Positions 58,801-64,000 of a stretch of 64,000 nucleotides of DNA are shown one piece after another (position 1 is the first letter of the stretch; each line of letters opens with the position of its first letter). Under the pieces are notes generated by a model, which was not told where the DNA came from, made no database searches, and saw nothing but the letters and a program-made list of their open reading frames with translations. Source of the DNA: Eretmocerus hayati (Eukaryota > Arthropoda > Insecta > Hymenoptera > Aphelinidae). The position numbers were made by a program, and so were the translations under genes. Location: contig CM056742.1 of NCBI GenBank assembly GCA_029851415.1, forward strand, positions 134,714,715 through 134,778,714. Direction: 5' to 3'.

Positions 58801-61474
58801 TTTTCTCAATCTTCATAGGATTATTTTTTAATTTGAAAGATATTTAGAACGAAATCCCGCATTTCTCATGAGCCATATACCCCGGTATTCGCGATTTTCG
58901 TATTTTCGTTACTTGTCAAAAACCAATCAACTGCTTCGGGATTTGCCTACAGTTTAGGAGTTATTCTGGTCTTAGGTACGAACTCTTGAGAGATTGCCGA
59001 TTGCTATTTCGCTAAAATAGTACATTTTGATACGGGGGCGGGAATGTTGGTTTCCGCATCACGAGTAATAATTTTCGGACCCAAGCCGAATGCGAAGGTC
59101 GGAATTATCACGAGAATGCGGAAAGCACTTCGTCCGAGTGTCGAATACTACTTTTCCATTAGCTGTGCGGGGAACAAATTCAGAAAACCTGTGCGGAAGT
59201 CATTTCCCGCACAGAAGATGGAAAGAAGTATTTGGATTTAGCAGACCATGTTCTGATGGGGAACTATGAGGTTCAGTAAATGAAAATCCATCCCAATACC
59301 CTGGTAGAAAAGTGAGAATTTTTTCTGGCTACCTATAGCCAGTAGCAATGCGACTTGGCTAGTTATTGACCAAAAAATGTTCACCATTAATACCAGAGTA
59401 TAGACTATCTAAAATTTGAACTTTGCTTCTTATAACTTGACAGTGTGAGTGCATGAGTTGGGCTGGTCTCCATCTTTATCCGCGTACTCCAGCAATCAGC
59501 TGTTTACGTCACAAGAAGTATCTCAATCCCCCCTATTAGTCCGCAGGCTAATTGAAAAGTTGGCGTATCTCGAATTTTTCGATATCTTATGTGGACAGAT
59601 ATTTTGTGTGGAGATGAGAATGGTTGTGGTTGTGTCTGACAATATGTTTATGTTTTGATTTTGAATTGCAATGTTTTTGTTGTGATGAAGATTTGAGGTT
59701 CAGTTTCGGAAAATCGTTGTGAAAAATTTCTCTTCTCATGAATTATAAATTAATCGGTCGAGAATGATCAAACCTTCGATAAAAATTCTATAACCAGTGG
59801 ATTTTTGAAGAAAGAAGAAAAAACGAAGTATGGGCTGTGAATAGATGAGTCTAAATGAATAATGCATCTTATCTTGTTGAAATGAATTTTCATTGTGCTG
59901 TGCGGCAACAATCAAAATTTTCGCCGCATTTTCGAGGTAAAAAATATTATACGTTTGAGAAAAGTCTGATGATCCATTCTTAATCATAATACATTTTCTC
60001 GGATCCCTGCCCGTCAATTTCTCCATGATTGGAATTTCTCTAATGGGGATGATCACGAGAAAAACTTACTCGTATTTTCATAAGTGTTTAAACTTTCAAT
60101 TATGCATTCTCATTTGGTTATTCAAGCGCCATCGCAATGTAGTGTAGATCAACCCACTCATCAAGGACCAAATAGTATAACAGATTTGTTAGATACCTTG
60201 CGTTGATCGATAGTTTTAACCTAACGTCCTACAGCAAACATCGCAATGAAAATGTAGCATAACACGACGACGCTCGTCGATCCTTTCTTCCCATCATTTT
60301 AATGTTTATTTGGCGAACGCTGGACTTCAGGCCATGCTGTTTCTGATTTACTCAATTCAAAAAGTGGGTAACAGAAGCAAGAATCGAATCATTCACCGCT
60401 GATAGTTAATAATTGCGCGCGTAATCTGCGCGAATACAATTACAAAATCAGAGTTCTGGGATGAATTTGATTTAGGCTGTTCGGAGTGCTATGGGCCTAA
60501 AATATATTTCTCTTTTTTTTTTTGAGTAAAAGAAAGTGGTCCGAGAGTTACGAACAATGCAGTCTGACAGATCGAATAAACCACTAAAAGTCTTGAAATT
60601 TTGAGCTACCGTTAAAGGTAATAATAATCGTTTACCTCCGAATGTATGATCATTTAGGCATCTTAAATCAAAAAGGATGAAATCTGATCTCACTCAATAA
60701 ATATTAATTGTATGATGAATGGTTTCGACGCCCTGATTATTATCATTTTGAAATTTGAGAATCAGCGTGCTTGCGCTCGTGGAGAGTTTCTAGTTATCAT
60801 ATAACTGAAGATAATCTAACAAACACTGGAGATAAAAATTTCTGAAATCTAGCTACGATTGGCGGCACTTAACGAGCCATACACGGGTGATCTGCATGGC
60901 ACAAGAGGAGCAGACTATTCTTGCTACCGAGAGGCTAGAAGGGCTGGCTTGAGGGGTACTTTCCGAGCCTTCCTCAGTTCGCGCGTCCAAAACGTCGATA
61001 GCATTGTAAGGCTTGGCGACCGTGATCTGCCCATCGTTAATATCAAGGTAAGCTCTCGTCTGATGTTCTTGGATTTCTTTTTCTACGAATCCTCGTCTTG
61101 TAGATCAATATAGACACTCAAGCGCTCATGTAACTGACAGAAACTTACCCTGGGCTCTTGCAGGTGGTCAAGACTTGTTGTTACAATGAAAATTTTCACA
61201 CTCGCGATGAGCTGGGAACCTTGTACCGACTTGAATTTTTAGAAAATTTATAAACTCAAATATCTCGTGAATAAATATCAGCATTATATAACTTTTATTG
61301 TTGTGTATTGAATACTGATGGAATATCCCTTCCAACAATCGTTCGTGTTTATTTTCAGGGCGATGTCCTATTCAACTCGTGGAAAGAGATGTTCAATGGG
61401 AATGGTGCATACTTCTCTCAGAGCCCAAGATTATACAGCTTCAGCGGCAAAAATATCCTAACAGACTTCTCATG
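19784..61474 (+). CDS. Mp: Multiplexin (collagen XV/XVIII family), partial, multi-exon
   Basis: This is the spliced gene whose exons are listed one by one below. Multiplexins are secreted basement-membrane collagens: trimers with interrupted Gly-X-Y helices, a C-terminal NC1 trimerization domain and a cleavable endostatin domain. All these parts are visible here in the right order. The chain of exon phases is 0-1, 1-0, 0-0, 0-0, 0-1, 1-1, 1-1, 1-0, 0-0, 0-1, 1-1, 1-0, 0-0, 0-0, (0-0 microexon), 0-0, 0-2, and it closes without any frameshift or stop over 785 codons. The first visible exon starts inside the protein, so the start codon, signal peptide and TSPN-type domain lie upstream, probably left of the window. 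The final exon ends in an incomplete codon (TG), so the rest of endostatin is to the right. The symbol is that of the Drosophila orthologue and is used by homology. Confidence 0.95.
20354..20469 (+). CDS. Mp: Multiplexin exon: entry into first collagen block
   Basis: The exon starts after the CAG at 20351-20353. A second CAG seven bases later would break the frame, so the first is chosen. It is 116 nt and enters in phase 1, leaving in phase 0 at GAG|gtatgt. Visible residues 32-70 run from a short basic linker (SREPIRA) into [14 protein letters not shown], then GPPGPPGKG, and end in a non-collagenous YDFNDE. The charged Lys-Gly-Glu repeats are typical of the interrupted helices of this family. 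The next intron is 1575 bp. Confidence 0.93.
20470..22044 (+). other. Multiplexin intron with truncated MITE
   Basis: A 1575-bp intron. Its first 350 bp hold the truncated MITE copy (20597-20812); the rest is AT-rich without recognised content. Confidence 0.85.
20597..20812. mobile_element. Truncated copy of the 63444-63690 MITE
   Basis: Shared words include attgaagggctc, ctttgctgcgttaccggctg, gagttcc-tc-ggttttggct and gatgagctgc-catgtg. It has the right end (gtgggcaaaccctaa) but starts inside the element, so the left terminus is missing. It also carries a (tgcata) repeat at 20765-20790. Confidence 0.8.
22045..22221 (+). CDS. Mp: Multiplexin exon: collagen with Cys-containing interruption
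   Basis: The acceptor is gatgattacag; the donor ACG|gtacct is weak at positions +4 to +6. The exon is 177 nt, phase 0-0 (residues 71-129). It starts [18 protein letters not shown], is interrupted by a 24-residue non-helical segment holding two cysteines (ECAC) and several Met, and resumes with [17 protein letters not shown]. Cysteines in such an interruption could form interchain disulphides, which is inference. The following intron is only 321 bp. Confidence 0.92.
22543..22740 (+). CDS. Mp: Multiplexin exon: long uninterrupted Gly-X-Y block
   Basis: The acceptor is attgacgtacag and the donor GAT|gtgagt. The exon is 198 nt, phase 0-0 (residues 130-195). Glycine is at every third position through about 20 triplets, ending in GKGDFGAYD. 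The segment includes GPPGERG, which matches the GxxGER pattern used for integrin binding in other collagens. The exon is followed by the 25-kb intron. Confidence 0.95.
25958..26150. mobile_element. AATAGTANATT-family element, copy 2 (double hairpin)
   Basis: It starts AATAGTAGATTATGTACCCG. Hairpin 1 (25971-26067) has arms of about 48 bp around gccgcaatcgcgg / ccgcgattgcg and tccatgac / gtcatgga. Hairpin 2 (26076-26150) has perfect 14-bp arms, ttttatggtcgccg / cggcgaccataaaa. No coding frame was seen. Confidence 0.75.
27116..27335. repeat. Hairpin with 55-bp arms, one mismatch
   Basis: Bases 27145-27199 and 27251-27305 are complementary with one mismatch (gggggctacgaagccaaatg ... cgaggt). Weaker pairing (catgcatctgtag / ctgtagatgtacatg) extends the hairpin to about 27116-27335. 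The near-perfect arms suggest recent insertion or active homogenisation. Confidence 0.92.
28287..29709. mobile_element. Large foldback element, about 620-bp arms
   Basis: Left arm 28287-28905 and right arm 29099-29709 are complementary along their whole length, for example aaaaacgacacatgagaaat / catgtgtcgtttttaaatgg at the outer ends and gctgaggaaatttcctNcaa at the inner ends; both carry acgcatgcgc. The unpaired centre is about 190 bp. Frames over the arms are not recognisable proteins. A possible degenerate relic is at 54810-54910. Confidence 0.92.
31780..32740. repeat. Cluster of ACCA/TGGTTG words
   Basis: About ten occurrences of CAACCA, ACCAGTGG or TGGTTG words lie in two groups (31842-32115 and 32617-32715), for example aattcaaccattggttgga, aatcagtggttgg and caccaagttggttg. 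They could be a degraded tandem repeat or a group of protein-binding sites; I cannot tell which. Confidence 0.4.
33052..33793. mobile_element. Palindromic element, about 360-bp arms
   Basis: The outer ends are tcacggtgcgcc (33052) and ggcgcaccgtga (ending 33793). The two halves are complementary, sharing aaaaatgacgaaa, gtatcaga-cgtctcatcga, ttatggaggaattc, cctcgaggttt and agacctacaaggtg. Almost no central spacer remains, so it is close to a full palindrome. Confidence 0.88.
34790..34890. repeat. AT-rich low-complexity (attaattatt)n
   Basis: The sequence is a run of attaattatt and attaatcaatta words. A similar AT-only patch is at 27640-27760. Confidence 0.8.
35155..35581. repeat. Two degenerate 228-bp tandem units
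   Basis: Unit 1 begins acccggatatacag at 35155 and unit 2 accctgatatacac at 35383. Shared words are gatttcatacctgttca-type, acgcagtttttNacctNattcc and cttacctgtttagattt. The + strand is pyrimidine-rich. No coding signal was seen. Confidence 0.8.
35730..36110. repeat. Two degenerate units of about 187 bp
   Basis: Words aagtctgttcgttg (35755) and aagtctgtctgttg (35944), and gtccctatgtttttgtct (35890) and gtccctctgtttctgtct (36074), mark a diverged tandem duplication. A short hairpin (caccacactttcgtgtggtg) is at about 35823-35842. Confidence 0.65.
37030..37655. repeat. Direct repeat, 404-bp spacing, in purine-rich DNA
   Basis: 37030-37250 and 37434-37655 match (gatacaatgagc, gatgatgagaatgttgcaaa, tacttggtgatg, cacctccaagtggg-type, gatcattggcgtgtatgaat). 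The DNA between and around them is (GAATGA/GATGA)-rich on the + strand, which leaves a 181-codon antisense frame open (36953-37498) without protein meaning. Confidence 0.85.
39054..39110. repeat. Twin perfect palindromes (24 bp and 32 bp)
   Basis: 39054-39077 is a perfect palindrome with half-site AATTGTGAATTA. One base later, 39079-39110 is a perfect palindrome with half-site AGCACTAGGTACGATA. Neither has a loop. Confidence 0.95.
41036..41100 (+). other. tRNA-like relic, possible tRNA-derived SINE head
   Basis: The segment gcagcccagtggataaggtg resembles a tRNA D-arm with A box (as in tRNA-Arg, ..AGTGGATAAGG..), and gaagaataggggtctactct occupies the place of variable loop and B box. The B box (ggtctactcta) is degenerate and the acceptor stem cannot be closed, so this is not a working tRNA gene. 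Confidence 0.35.
42590..43345. repeat. Spaced array of the AAAAGGGCGTAACT motif
   Basis: On the minus strand the motif AAAAGGGCGTAACT and close variants recur about seven times between 43080 and 43345, mostly 25-41 bp apart. Further copies are near 42597 and 42762. It recurs again at 45160-45420. The words between copies differ, so this is not a simple satellite. Two antisense frames (43226-43459 and 42900-43205) run over it and have no recognisable domain. Confidence 0.6.
44177..44478 (+). mobile_element. AATAGTANATT-family element, copy 3 (complete, 302 bp)
   Basis: Its ends AATAGTATATT (44177) and AATATACTATT (ending 44478) are inverted repeats. Inside lie a hairpin closed by atttccgtgact / gagtcacggaa (about 44212-44277) with gccgaggcgaagccgaggc in its loop, and a second hairpin with perfect 17-bp arms agcccattttgggcact / agtgcccaaaatgggct (about 44398-44450). 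It is homologous to 13997-14200 in reverse. Confidence 0.8.
45160..45420. repeat. Second group of AAAGGGCGTAAC motifs
   Basis: Copies read aaaaagggcgtaacttct (45163), atacgcccttttgttac (45239, reverse) and aaagggcgtaaccaccatta followed by cgccctcc (45385-45415, both orientations). The motif is the one in the 43-kb array. Confidence 0.55.
45600..46350. other. GC-rich, CpG-rich intronic island
   Basis: This region is clearly richer in GC and CpG than the surrounding intron and contains the perfect palindrome CGCGACGCGTCGCG (46302-46315). Short frames overlap on the + strand but lack domains. It lies 1.6-2.3 kb upstream of the exon at 47912 and could be a regulatory or internal promoter region; that is inference. 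Confidence 0.4.
47912..47990 (+). CDS. Mp: Multiplexin exon: short collagen segment after the large intron
   Basis: The acceptor is ccgtttcacag. The exon is 79 nt, enters in phase 0 and leaves in phase 1 (residues 196-221 plus one base). It encodes [20 protein letters not shown] then GHPGSK, with the last glycine completed by the next exon. The donor AAAG|gtgatgg is poor; reading through it meets a TAG after 13 codons. Phase and content still fit exactly with the exon at 48626. Confidence 0.88.
48626..48901 (+). CDS. Mp: Multiplexin exon: longest collagen block
   Basis: The acceptor is caatcttcag and the donor GCCG|gtaagt. The exon is 276 nt, phase 1-1 (residues 222-313). Gly-X-Y is perfect throughout, with many charged AKGD and EKG-type triplets in the first two thirds and Pro-rich triplets ([10 protein letters not shown]) followed by a glycine-rich [12 protein letters not shown] at the end. 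The reading frame stays open about 240 bp upstream of the acceptor and includes ATGATG at 48541 (see findings). Confidence 0.96.
49793..49954 (+). CDS. Mp: Multiplexin exon: collagen block
   Basis: The acceptor is cttgtttcttag and the donor CCCG|gtaagg. The exon is 162 nt, phase 1-1 (residues 314-367). It starts with a short break ([13 protein letters not shown]) where triplet spacing is off by one residue, then continues in perfect register through [13 protein letters not shown] and GDKGEPG. The imperfection is a conventional short helix interruption, not a sequencing frameshift, because phases match on both sides. Confidence 0.95.
50807..51021 (+). CDS. Mp: Multiplexin exon: collagen block with hydrophobic interruption
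   Basis: The acceptor is tttgggtacacag and the donor ATG|gtaagc. The exon is 215 nt, phase 1-0 (residues 368-439). Two helical runs ([35 protein letters not shown] onward) flank a non-helical [13 protein letters not shown] segment. The basic GARGRRGK stretch could bind heparin-type glycosaminoglycans, which is inference. It ends GLPGWM. Confidence 0.95.
51797..51892 (+). CDS. Mp: Multiplexin exon: short collagen block
   Basis: The acceptor is atggaccacag and the donor TGG|gtaagc. The exon is 96 nt, phase 0-0 (residues 440-471). It encodes [20 protein letters not shown], then PGA and a non-helical PSPYGSTHW end. Being phase 0-0, it could be skipped without changing frame. Confidence 0.93.
52373..52595 (+). 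CDS. Mp: Multiplexin exon: proline-rich last collagen block
   Basis: The acceptor is tgtatgttacag and the donor CAAG|gtatga. The exon is 223 nt, phase 0-1 (residues 472-545). The helix ([20 protein letters not shown] onward) is interrupted by LKGSYLPI and followed by a very Pro-rich [15 protein letters not shown] run, which in a collagen stabilises the C-terminal end of the helix. The exon then leaves the collagen repeat with [18 protein letters not shown], which begins the NC1 region. Confidence 0.96.
53435..53509 (+). CDS. Mp: Multiplexin exon: NC1 linker, helical and charged
   Basis: The acceptor is gacgcatcag and the donor CTGG|gtatga. The exon is 75 nt, phase 1-1 (residues 546-570). It encodes [20 protein letters not shown] then HKEHL, a Leu/Lys/Glu-rich stretch likely to be helical. 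It is not collagenous, and its assignment rests on good splice sites, exact phase fit and position between the last helix and the trimerization domain. It is phase-symmetric, so it may be alternatively used. Confidence 0.8.
53510..56187 (+). other. 2.7-kb intron, nothing recognised except a repeat relic
   Basis: This intron separates the NC1 linker exon from the trimerization exons. Bases 54810-54910 vaguely resemble the outer arm of the 28.3-29.7 kb foldback element (gggacctc-..-agtgg-tNag, ggaccatagaatcgatt). Nothing else was recognised. Confidence 0.6.
56188..56285 (+). CDS. Mp: Multiplexin exon: start of NC1 trimerization region
   Basis: The acceptor has a strong pyrimidine tract (tttttttttgcag); the donor is AAG|gtaaga. 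The exon is 98 nt, phase 1-0 (residues 571-603). It encodes an Ala/Ser/Thr-rich lead ([19 protein letters not shown]) followed by [14 protein letters not shown]. In collagen XVIII the first strand and helix of the compact trimerization domain occupy this position. Only 74 bp separate it from the next exon. Confidence 0.92.
56360..56452 (+). CDS. Mp: Multiplexin exon: NC1 trimerization domain core
   Basis: The acceptor is gcttactcgcag and the donor CCG|gtgaga. The exon is 93 nt, phase 0-0 (residues 604-634). The sequence [20 protein letters not shown] and the following WQYIP align by pattern with the collagen XVIII trimerization core (acid-Glu-Leu-hydrophobic-Val-Arg-Val-x-Asn-Gly-aromatic). 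This small domain nucleates trimer formation from the C-terminus. Confidence 0.96.
56771..56896 (+). CDS. Mp: Multiplexin exon: end of trimerization domain and Pro/Thr hinge
   Basis: The acceptor is gtgcattgcag and the donor AGC|gtaaga. The exon is 126 nt, phase 0-0 (residues 635-676). LGTLLP completes the trimerization domain; [19 protein letters not shown] is a hinge likely to be O-glycosylated, and the rest is a polar linker. In the family this hinge is cut by proteases to release endostatin. Confidence 0.94.
57009..57026 (+). CDS. Mp: Candidate 18-bp microexon in the hinge (QWYPKM)
   Basis: A consensus-like ctctcaacag|CAGTGGTATCCCAAGATG|gtacgt gives six residues (QWYPKM), phase 0-0, 112 bp after the previous exon. 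The acceptor is a tandem NAG-NAG (aacagcag), so a five-residue variant (WYPKM) is equally possible. The residues would sit directly before endostatin LRLAALN, where the family has an aromatic-rich strand. The gene reads in frame with or without it. Confidence 0.5.
58263..58985. mobile_element. pogo-like terminal sequence
   Basis: TACAGGTGAACCCCGGTATT at about 58262, followed by repeated ccccggcattcgcg, atattcgcggtt and cggcattcgcggtat words, resembles a pogo/Tigger terminus with a TA target. A further ccccggtattcgcg occurs in direct orientation near 58880. The opposite terminus was not found, so the right limit is approximate. Confidence 0.45.
59016..59154. mobile_element. AATAGTANATT-family element, copy 4 (139 bp)
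   Basis: It starts AATAGTACATTTTGATACGG and ends AATACTACTTT. The inner arms ttccgcatcacgagtaat and attatcacgagaatgcggaa pair imperfectly. It is the shortest member of the group. Confidence 0.6.
60853..61047 (+). CDS. Mp: Multiplexin exon: endostatin, N-terminal half
   Basis: The acceptor is ctgaaatctag and the donor AAG|gtaagc. The exon is 195 nt, phase 0-0 (65 residues). [20 protein letters not shown], the first conserved cysteine in [33 protein letters not shown] and DLPIVNIK are unmistakable endostatin motifs. Arg residues in [11 protein letters not shown] match the basic surface that binds heparan sulfate in vertebrate endostatin. The N-terminal zinc-binding histidines of human endostatin are not evident. 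Confidence 0.98.
61359..61474 (+). CDS. Mp: Multiplexin exon: endostatin, middle part (last exon in window)
   Basis: The acceptor is gtttattttcag and the donor TCATG|gtgagt. The exon is 116 nt, phase 0-2 (38 codons plus two bases). It encodes [20 protein letters not shown], then [16 protein letters not shown] and the start of a Trp codon, which matches the FDGKD...W region of vertebrate endostatin. Roughly the last 85-90 residues of the domain, with its three other cysteines, are not found in the remaining 2.5 kb. Confidence 0.97.
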
Positions 61475-62671
61475 GTGAGTTTTGTCCGAATGTACAATAT
61501 TGGTTGATGAAATGAGAAATCGAATCTTCTATTAAAATATGCGCGAATCAATCGAAACTTATCCTTTCAAGATCTTTTCCCGGCATTACTGGATATCAAC
61601 GATATTCTCCTCAAATATCCCAAATTCTATGATGATATCGAAATACCAATGGAGTTTCCCTCGAAGAATCACTAATCGTGCTGACGACGCGAGAATCAAT
61701 TTCGGAAATTCAGCGCGTAGTTCACATCTGAAATTCCTTCCATGTTTAACAGAATAATTTGGAATTATCAGCTAAATATGATTGAATATGTTTCTCGGTA
61801 ATACGTGCATATCAAACAGTTCGGAGTCTGTGTTTACTGGATGGCGGGTTGTTTGTACTTAGTTTACGGATATTTTGGAATATTTATCAATGTTGATGAC
61901 GGAAATTGGGTCAAAACAGTTGTAGAATGTAAATTGGATTAAAACCTGTACAGTTTACTCTGCATTAACATGCAAGCACATCGTCAAACTCGTGCGAACT
62001 GCCAGTTCAGAATGGTAAATATTGAGAGCTCAAATGGATAGTTTGGAGGTAAAGAGAAGCTCAGCAGTTTAGAAATTCTCACTAAATTTTGTACCGAAAA
62101 CGGTGATTAAAAGCTAGAGAATGTCGAATGTAGTTGTTTTGTTGAGAGTAGTTTGAAACTATGAAACATTAATTTACTGGTGTTACTGAACTATTTGTTA
62201 TTGAATTCCATTTTGATTAGGAATTTGCAGAACTACTCTTCGCTGTTCAGAAAACTTGAAGATTACTGGTAAAACATATCGATATTTGATCATCATAAAT
62301 TACTGACAGTACCGCCCAAAATGAATGAAACACGTATTCCTTCACTTGAACAGCGATTACTCCGATTTGAAAGATGGGAAAGAAGCTTTCAATGTATGCC
62401 TTTAAACAGTTCCTTCAACCCAAAATTCATCGTTTTAATTTGCTTCGGAAGATGGAAATTTTTTTATTTCAGTCAATCATCGACCAGTTACCGAGAAATC
62501 ATGATAGCGCAAAAATTCTTTTAGAATCGTGTAGCTCTTTTCAAGACCTTCAAAAATATTCTTCTATATTTTGCTCTACGATTTTGCACGCCTGAGTTAC
62601 GAGCAATCAAGTCAGGAGAAGTTGGTGCGGGTTGAGGGTACTGGTGATACGTAGGTATGAAGCTCTTCTTC

Positions 62672-63337
62672 TTATGGCTAGTCCGAAGAGGATCTGGATA
62701 TTTTGCTCGATAGACGGCGCTTTGATCGCACTGCATGTGCGATGGGAGATTATGAACTACTTTTTTGACTCATAGTTAGGTTCAACCTCATATTTCCGAC
62801 CCAAACGGAATATGATAAGTGAAACACCATGATATTTCCCATCGAATGAGTTGTTTCACATCCGGGGATTCATTCTATATCTCCAGAAAATCGCAGTTCT
62901 TTGGCTTGCTGAGCAAGTTATACTGCTCGATGCTAACACTAGTTCAAGGTTTTTGCGACCTAGATTCAGAATTTTCGGGCGTGGAAGGGCTCATTCGACA
63001 GGAAATTCCAATCCACAGGTGGGCTACTATCTGATATTGGCCAGAACTGTTCTGTTATTGAGGAATGAATCGGAGTAGACGAAGATGCGCTCTGCCCCAC
63101 CAAAAAATTGCCTTCAAGTTTTTCTTGGTTCCTAATGAACGAAATGCCATGAAACTTTGCATGGTATCGTGTTATAAGATTTCACAGGTGGGCTACTATC
63201 TGAGTGATACATTCAGTACCAACAAAAGCGTGTAAACAATAATACCGCTCTCAGAATCATTGGATTTCAGCTGCAACCTCAAAGTACGCCGGTGCGTATC
63301 TGGTTGCGGTTTTGCGGGGACTCCGGACTAGCCTTAA
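62672..63337. mobile_element. TTAA MITE, copy 2 (658 bp)
   Basis: It runs from GGCTAGTCCG at 62676 to CGGACTAGCC at 63333. The right flank is TTAA; the left flank is TTAT, one change from TTAA. It matches 2110-2742 in the same orientation, with a small internal length difference near the right end (an extra gccggtgcgtatct-type word). Confidence 0.88.
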
Positions 63338-63443
63338 AAGCTAGCTGTCTGAGATCGTTTTGAGTGCATTCTGAAACAAATTTGACTCATATTTCATGGA
63401 TTACAGAAGGTTTTACGTCGAACTCGTGGATCTTCACTACCCT

Positions 63444-63690
63444 TAAGGGTGCGTCCCCAAATGATGCACATGCATGCATATGCAGTACATGTGCAGCTCA
63501 TCGAAGTTGAGCAAAAATTGAAGGGCTCGCATCAGAGAACTTCTGATATGAATCGGGTTTTGTCTTTGCTGCGTTACCGGCTGATCCAAAGCAGATCCAG
63601 ACGAGTTCCATCTGGTTTTGGCTAAAATTTGATGAGCTGCACATGTGCACGTGTGCAGTGCATATGCATCATTTGGGGAGGCACCCTAAC
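63444..63690. mobile_element. Complete TIR MITE (about 247 bp)
   Basis: The ends GGGTGCGTCCCCAAATGATG and CATCATTTGGGGAGGCACCC are inverted repeats of about 20 bp with one indel. The flanks are TAA on each side, which would suit a PIF/Harbinger-type three-base target. The inner part repeats gcatgcatatgca and gagctgcacatgtgc words. A truncated copy is at 20597-20812. Confidence 0.8.
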
Positions 63691-64000
63691 ACGCACGAAT
63701 TTCCTCTTACCTGATCACTCGTAACTCAGGTGTGAATAACCGCGGAGCAATTTATAAAAAAGAACGATTTTGAAGATCTTGGAACAAACTACAAGATCTC
63801 ACAAGCATTTTTTCGGTATCATGGTTTCTCGATAACTGATTGATGATTGACTAGGTAGGACACTTTTTATTTTTCGAAGGCATTTGAAGCAATAGATTTT
63901 GGGGTGGAAGAATTTTCAAAGTTGTCAAATGATAGCATTTTTTCTCGTCTTTCAAATGCAGTTTCCTTGAGATCTGCCGTAGACCGGCGTCGGAGTAATC

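Larger units (their letters stand above)
57027..60852 (+). other. 3.8-kb intron before endostatin, carrying repeats
   Basis: It contains the pogo-like words at 58263-58985 and the AATAGTANATT-family element at 59016-59154. No further exon was recognised, although other phase-0 microexons cannot be excluded. Confidence 0.7.
61475..64000 (+). other. Incomplete last intron
   Basis: The sequence after the endostatin exon donor holds the second TTAA MITE and the complete TIR MITE. No exon starting in phase 2 with the expected endostatin C-terminal motifs was found before the end of the window. Confidence 0.8.

Noticed and set aside
1..64000. CRISPR arrays, rRNA, bacterial operons or viral genes
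   Set aside because: No regularly spaced identical repeats with unique spacers, no rRNA-like sequence, and no recognisable viral, transposase or reverse-transcriptase frame was found.

Overview
This window is eukaryotic and almost certainly from an arthropod, most likely an insect. It has an AT-leaning, non-coding-rich sequence, GT-AG introns from 74 bp to 25 kb, Tc1/mariner-, pogo- and piggyBac-like transposon ends, and one recognisable gene: the 3' two thirds of a multiplexin, the collagen XV/XVIII family that is single-copy in insects. The order cannot be fixed from sequence alone; the endostatin wording would suit a hymenopteran, but that is a guess.

The gene is on the + strand. Sixteen firmly supported coding exons and one 18-bp candidate microexon lie between 19784 and 61474. 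Their phases chain without a break: together they give 2357 nt, or 785 codons plus 2 nt. In order they encode an acidic and Pro/Thr-rich non-collagenous stretch (19784), a series of Gly-X-Y collagen blocks with short interruptions (20354 to 53509), the NC1 trimerization domain (56188 to 56452), a Pro/Thr-rich protease-sensitive hinge (56771), and the first half of endostatin (60853 to 61474). The N-terminal exons (signal peptide, TSPN/laminin-G-like domain) and the last endostatin exon(s) lie outside the window.

Bases 1-19783 are upstream intron or flank and hold no secure gene. They contain a foldback hairpin (464-795), a TTAA-flanked MITE (2106-2746), a dyad minisatellite (3000-3375), a strand-asymmetric CCAC/CCAT-rich block (3390-4870), a 3.7-kb TA-flanked element with a tandem/inverted hairpin inside it (11209-14926), and a 1.9-kb TTAA-flanked element (16378-18274). 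The 25-kb intron 22741-47911 carries several long palindromic elements (27 kb, 28.3-29.7 kb, 33 kb), tandem duplications (35-37.7 kb), twin perfect palindromes (39 kb), a tRNA-like relic (41 kb) and an unexplained recurring AAAAGGGCGTAACT motif (42.6-45.4 kb). The last, incomplete intron carries a second copy of the TTAA MITE and a second copy of a short TIR MITE. Four elements across the window share one terminal sequence (AATAGTANATT) and look like one non-autonomous family.

Nothing here amounts to a new molecular system. The parts worth following up are the dense set of long inverted repeats inside a collagen gene, the AAAAGGGCGTAACT array, the shared-terminus family, and possible alternative exons or starts of the multiplexin.
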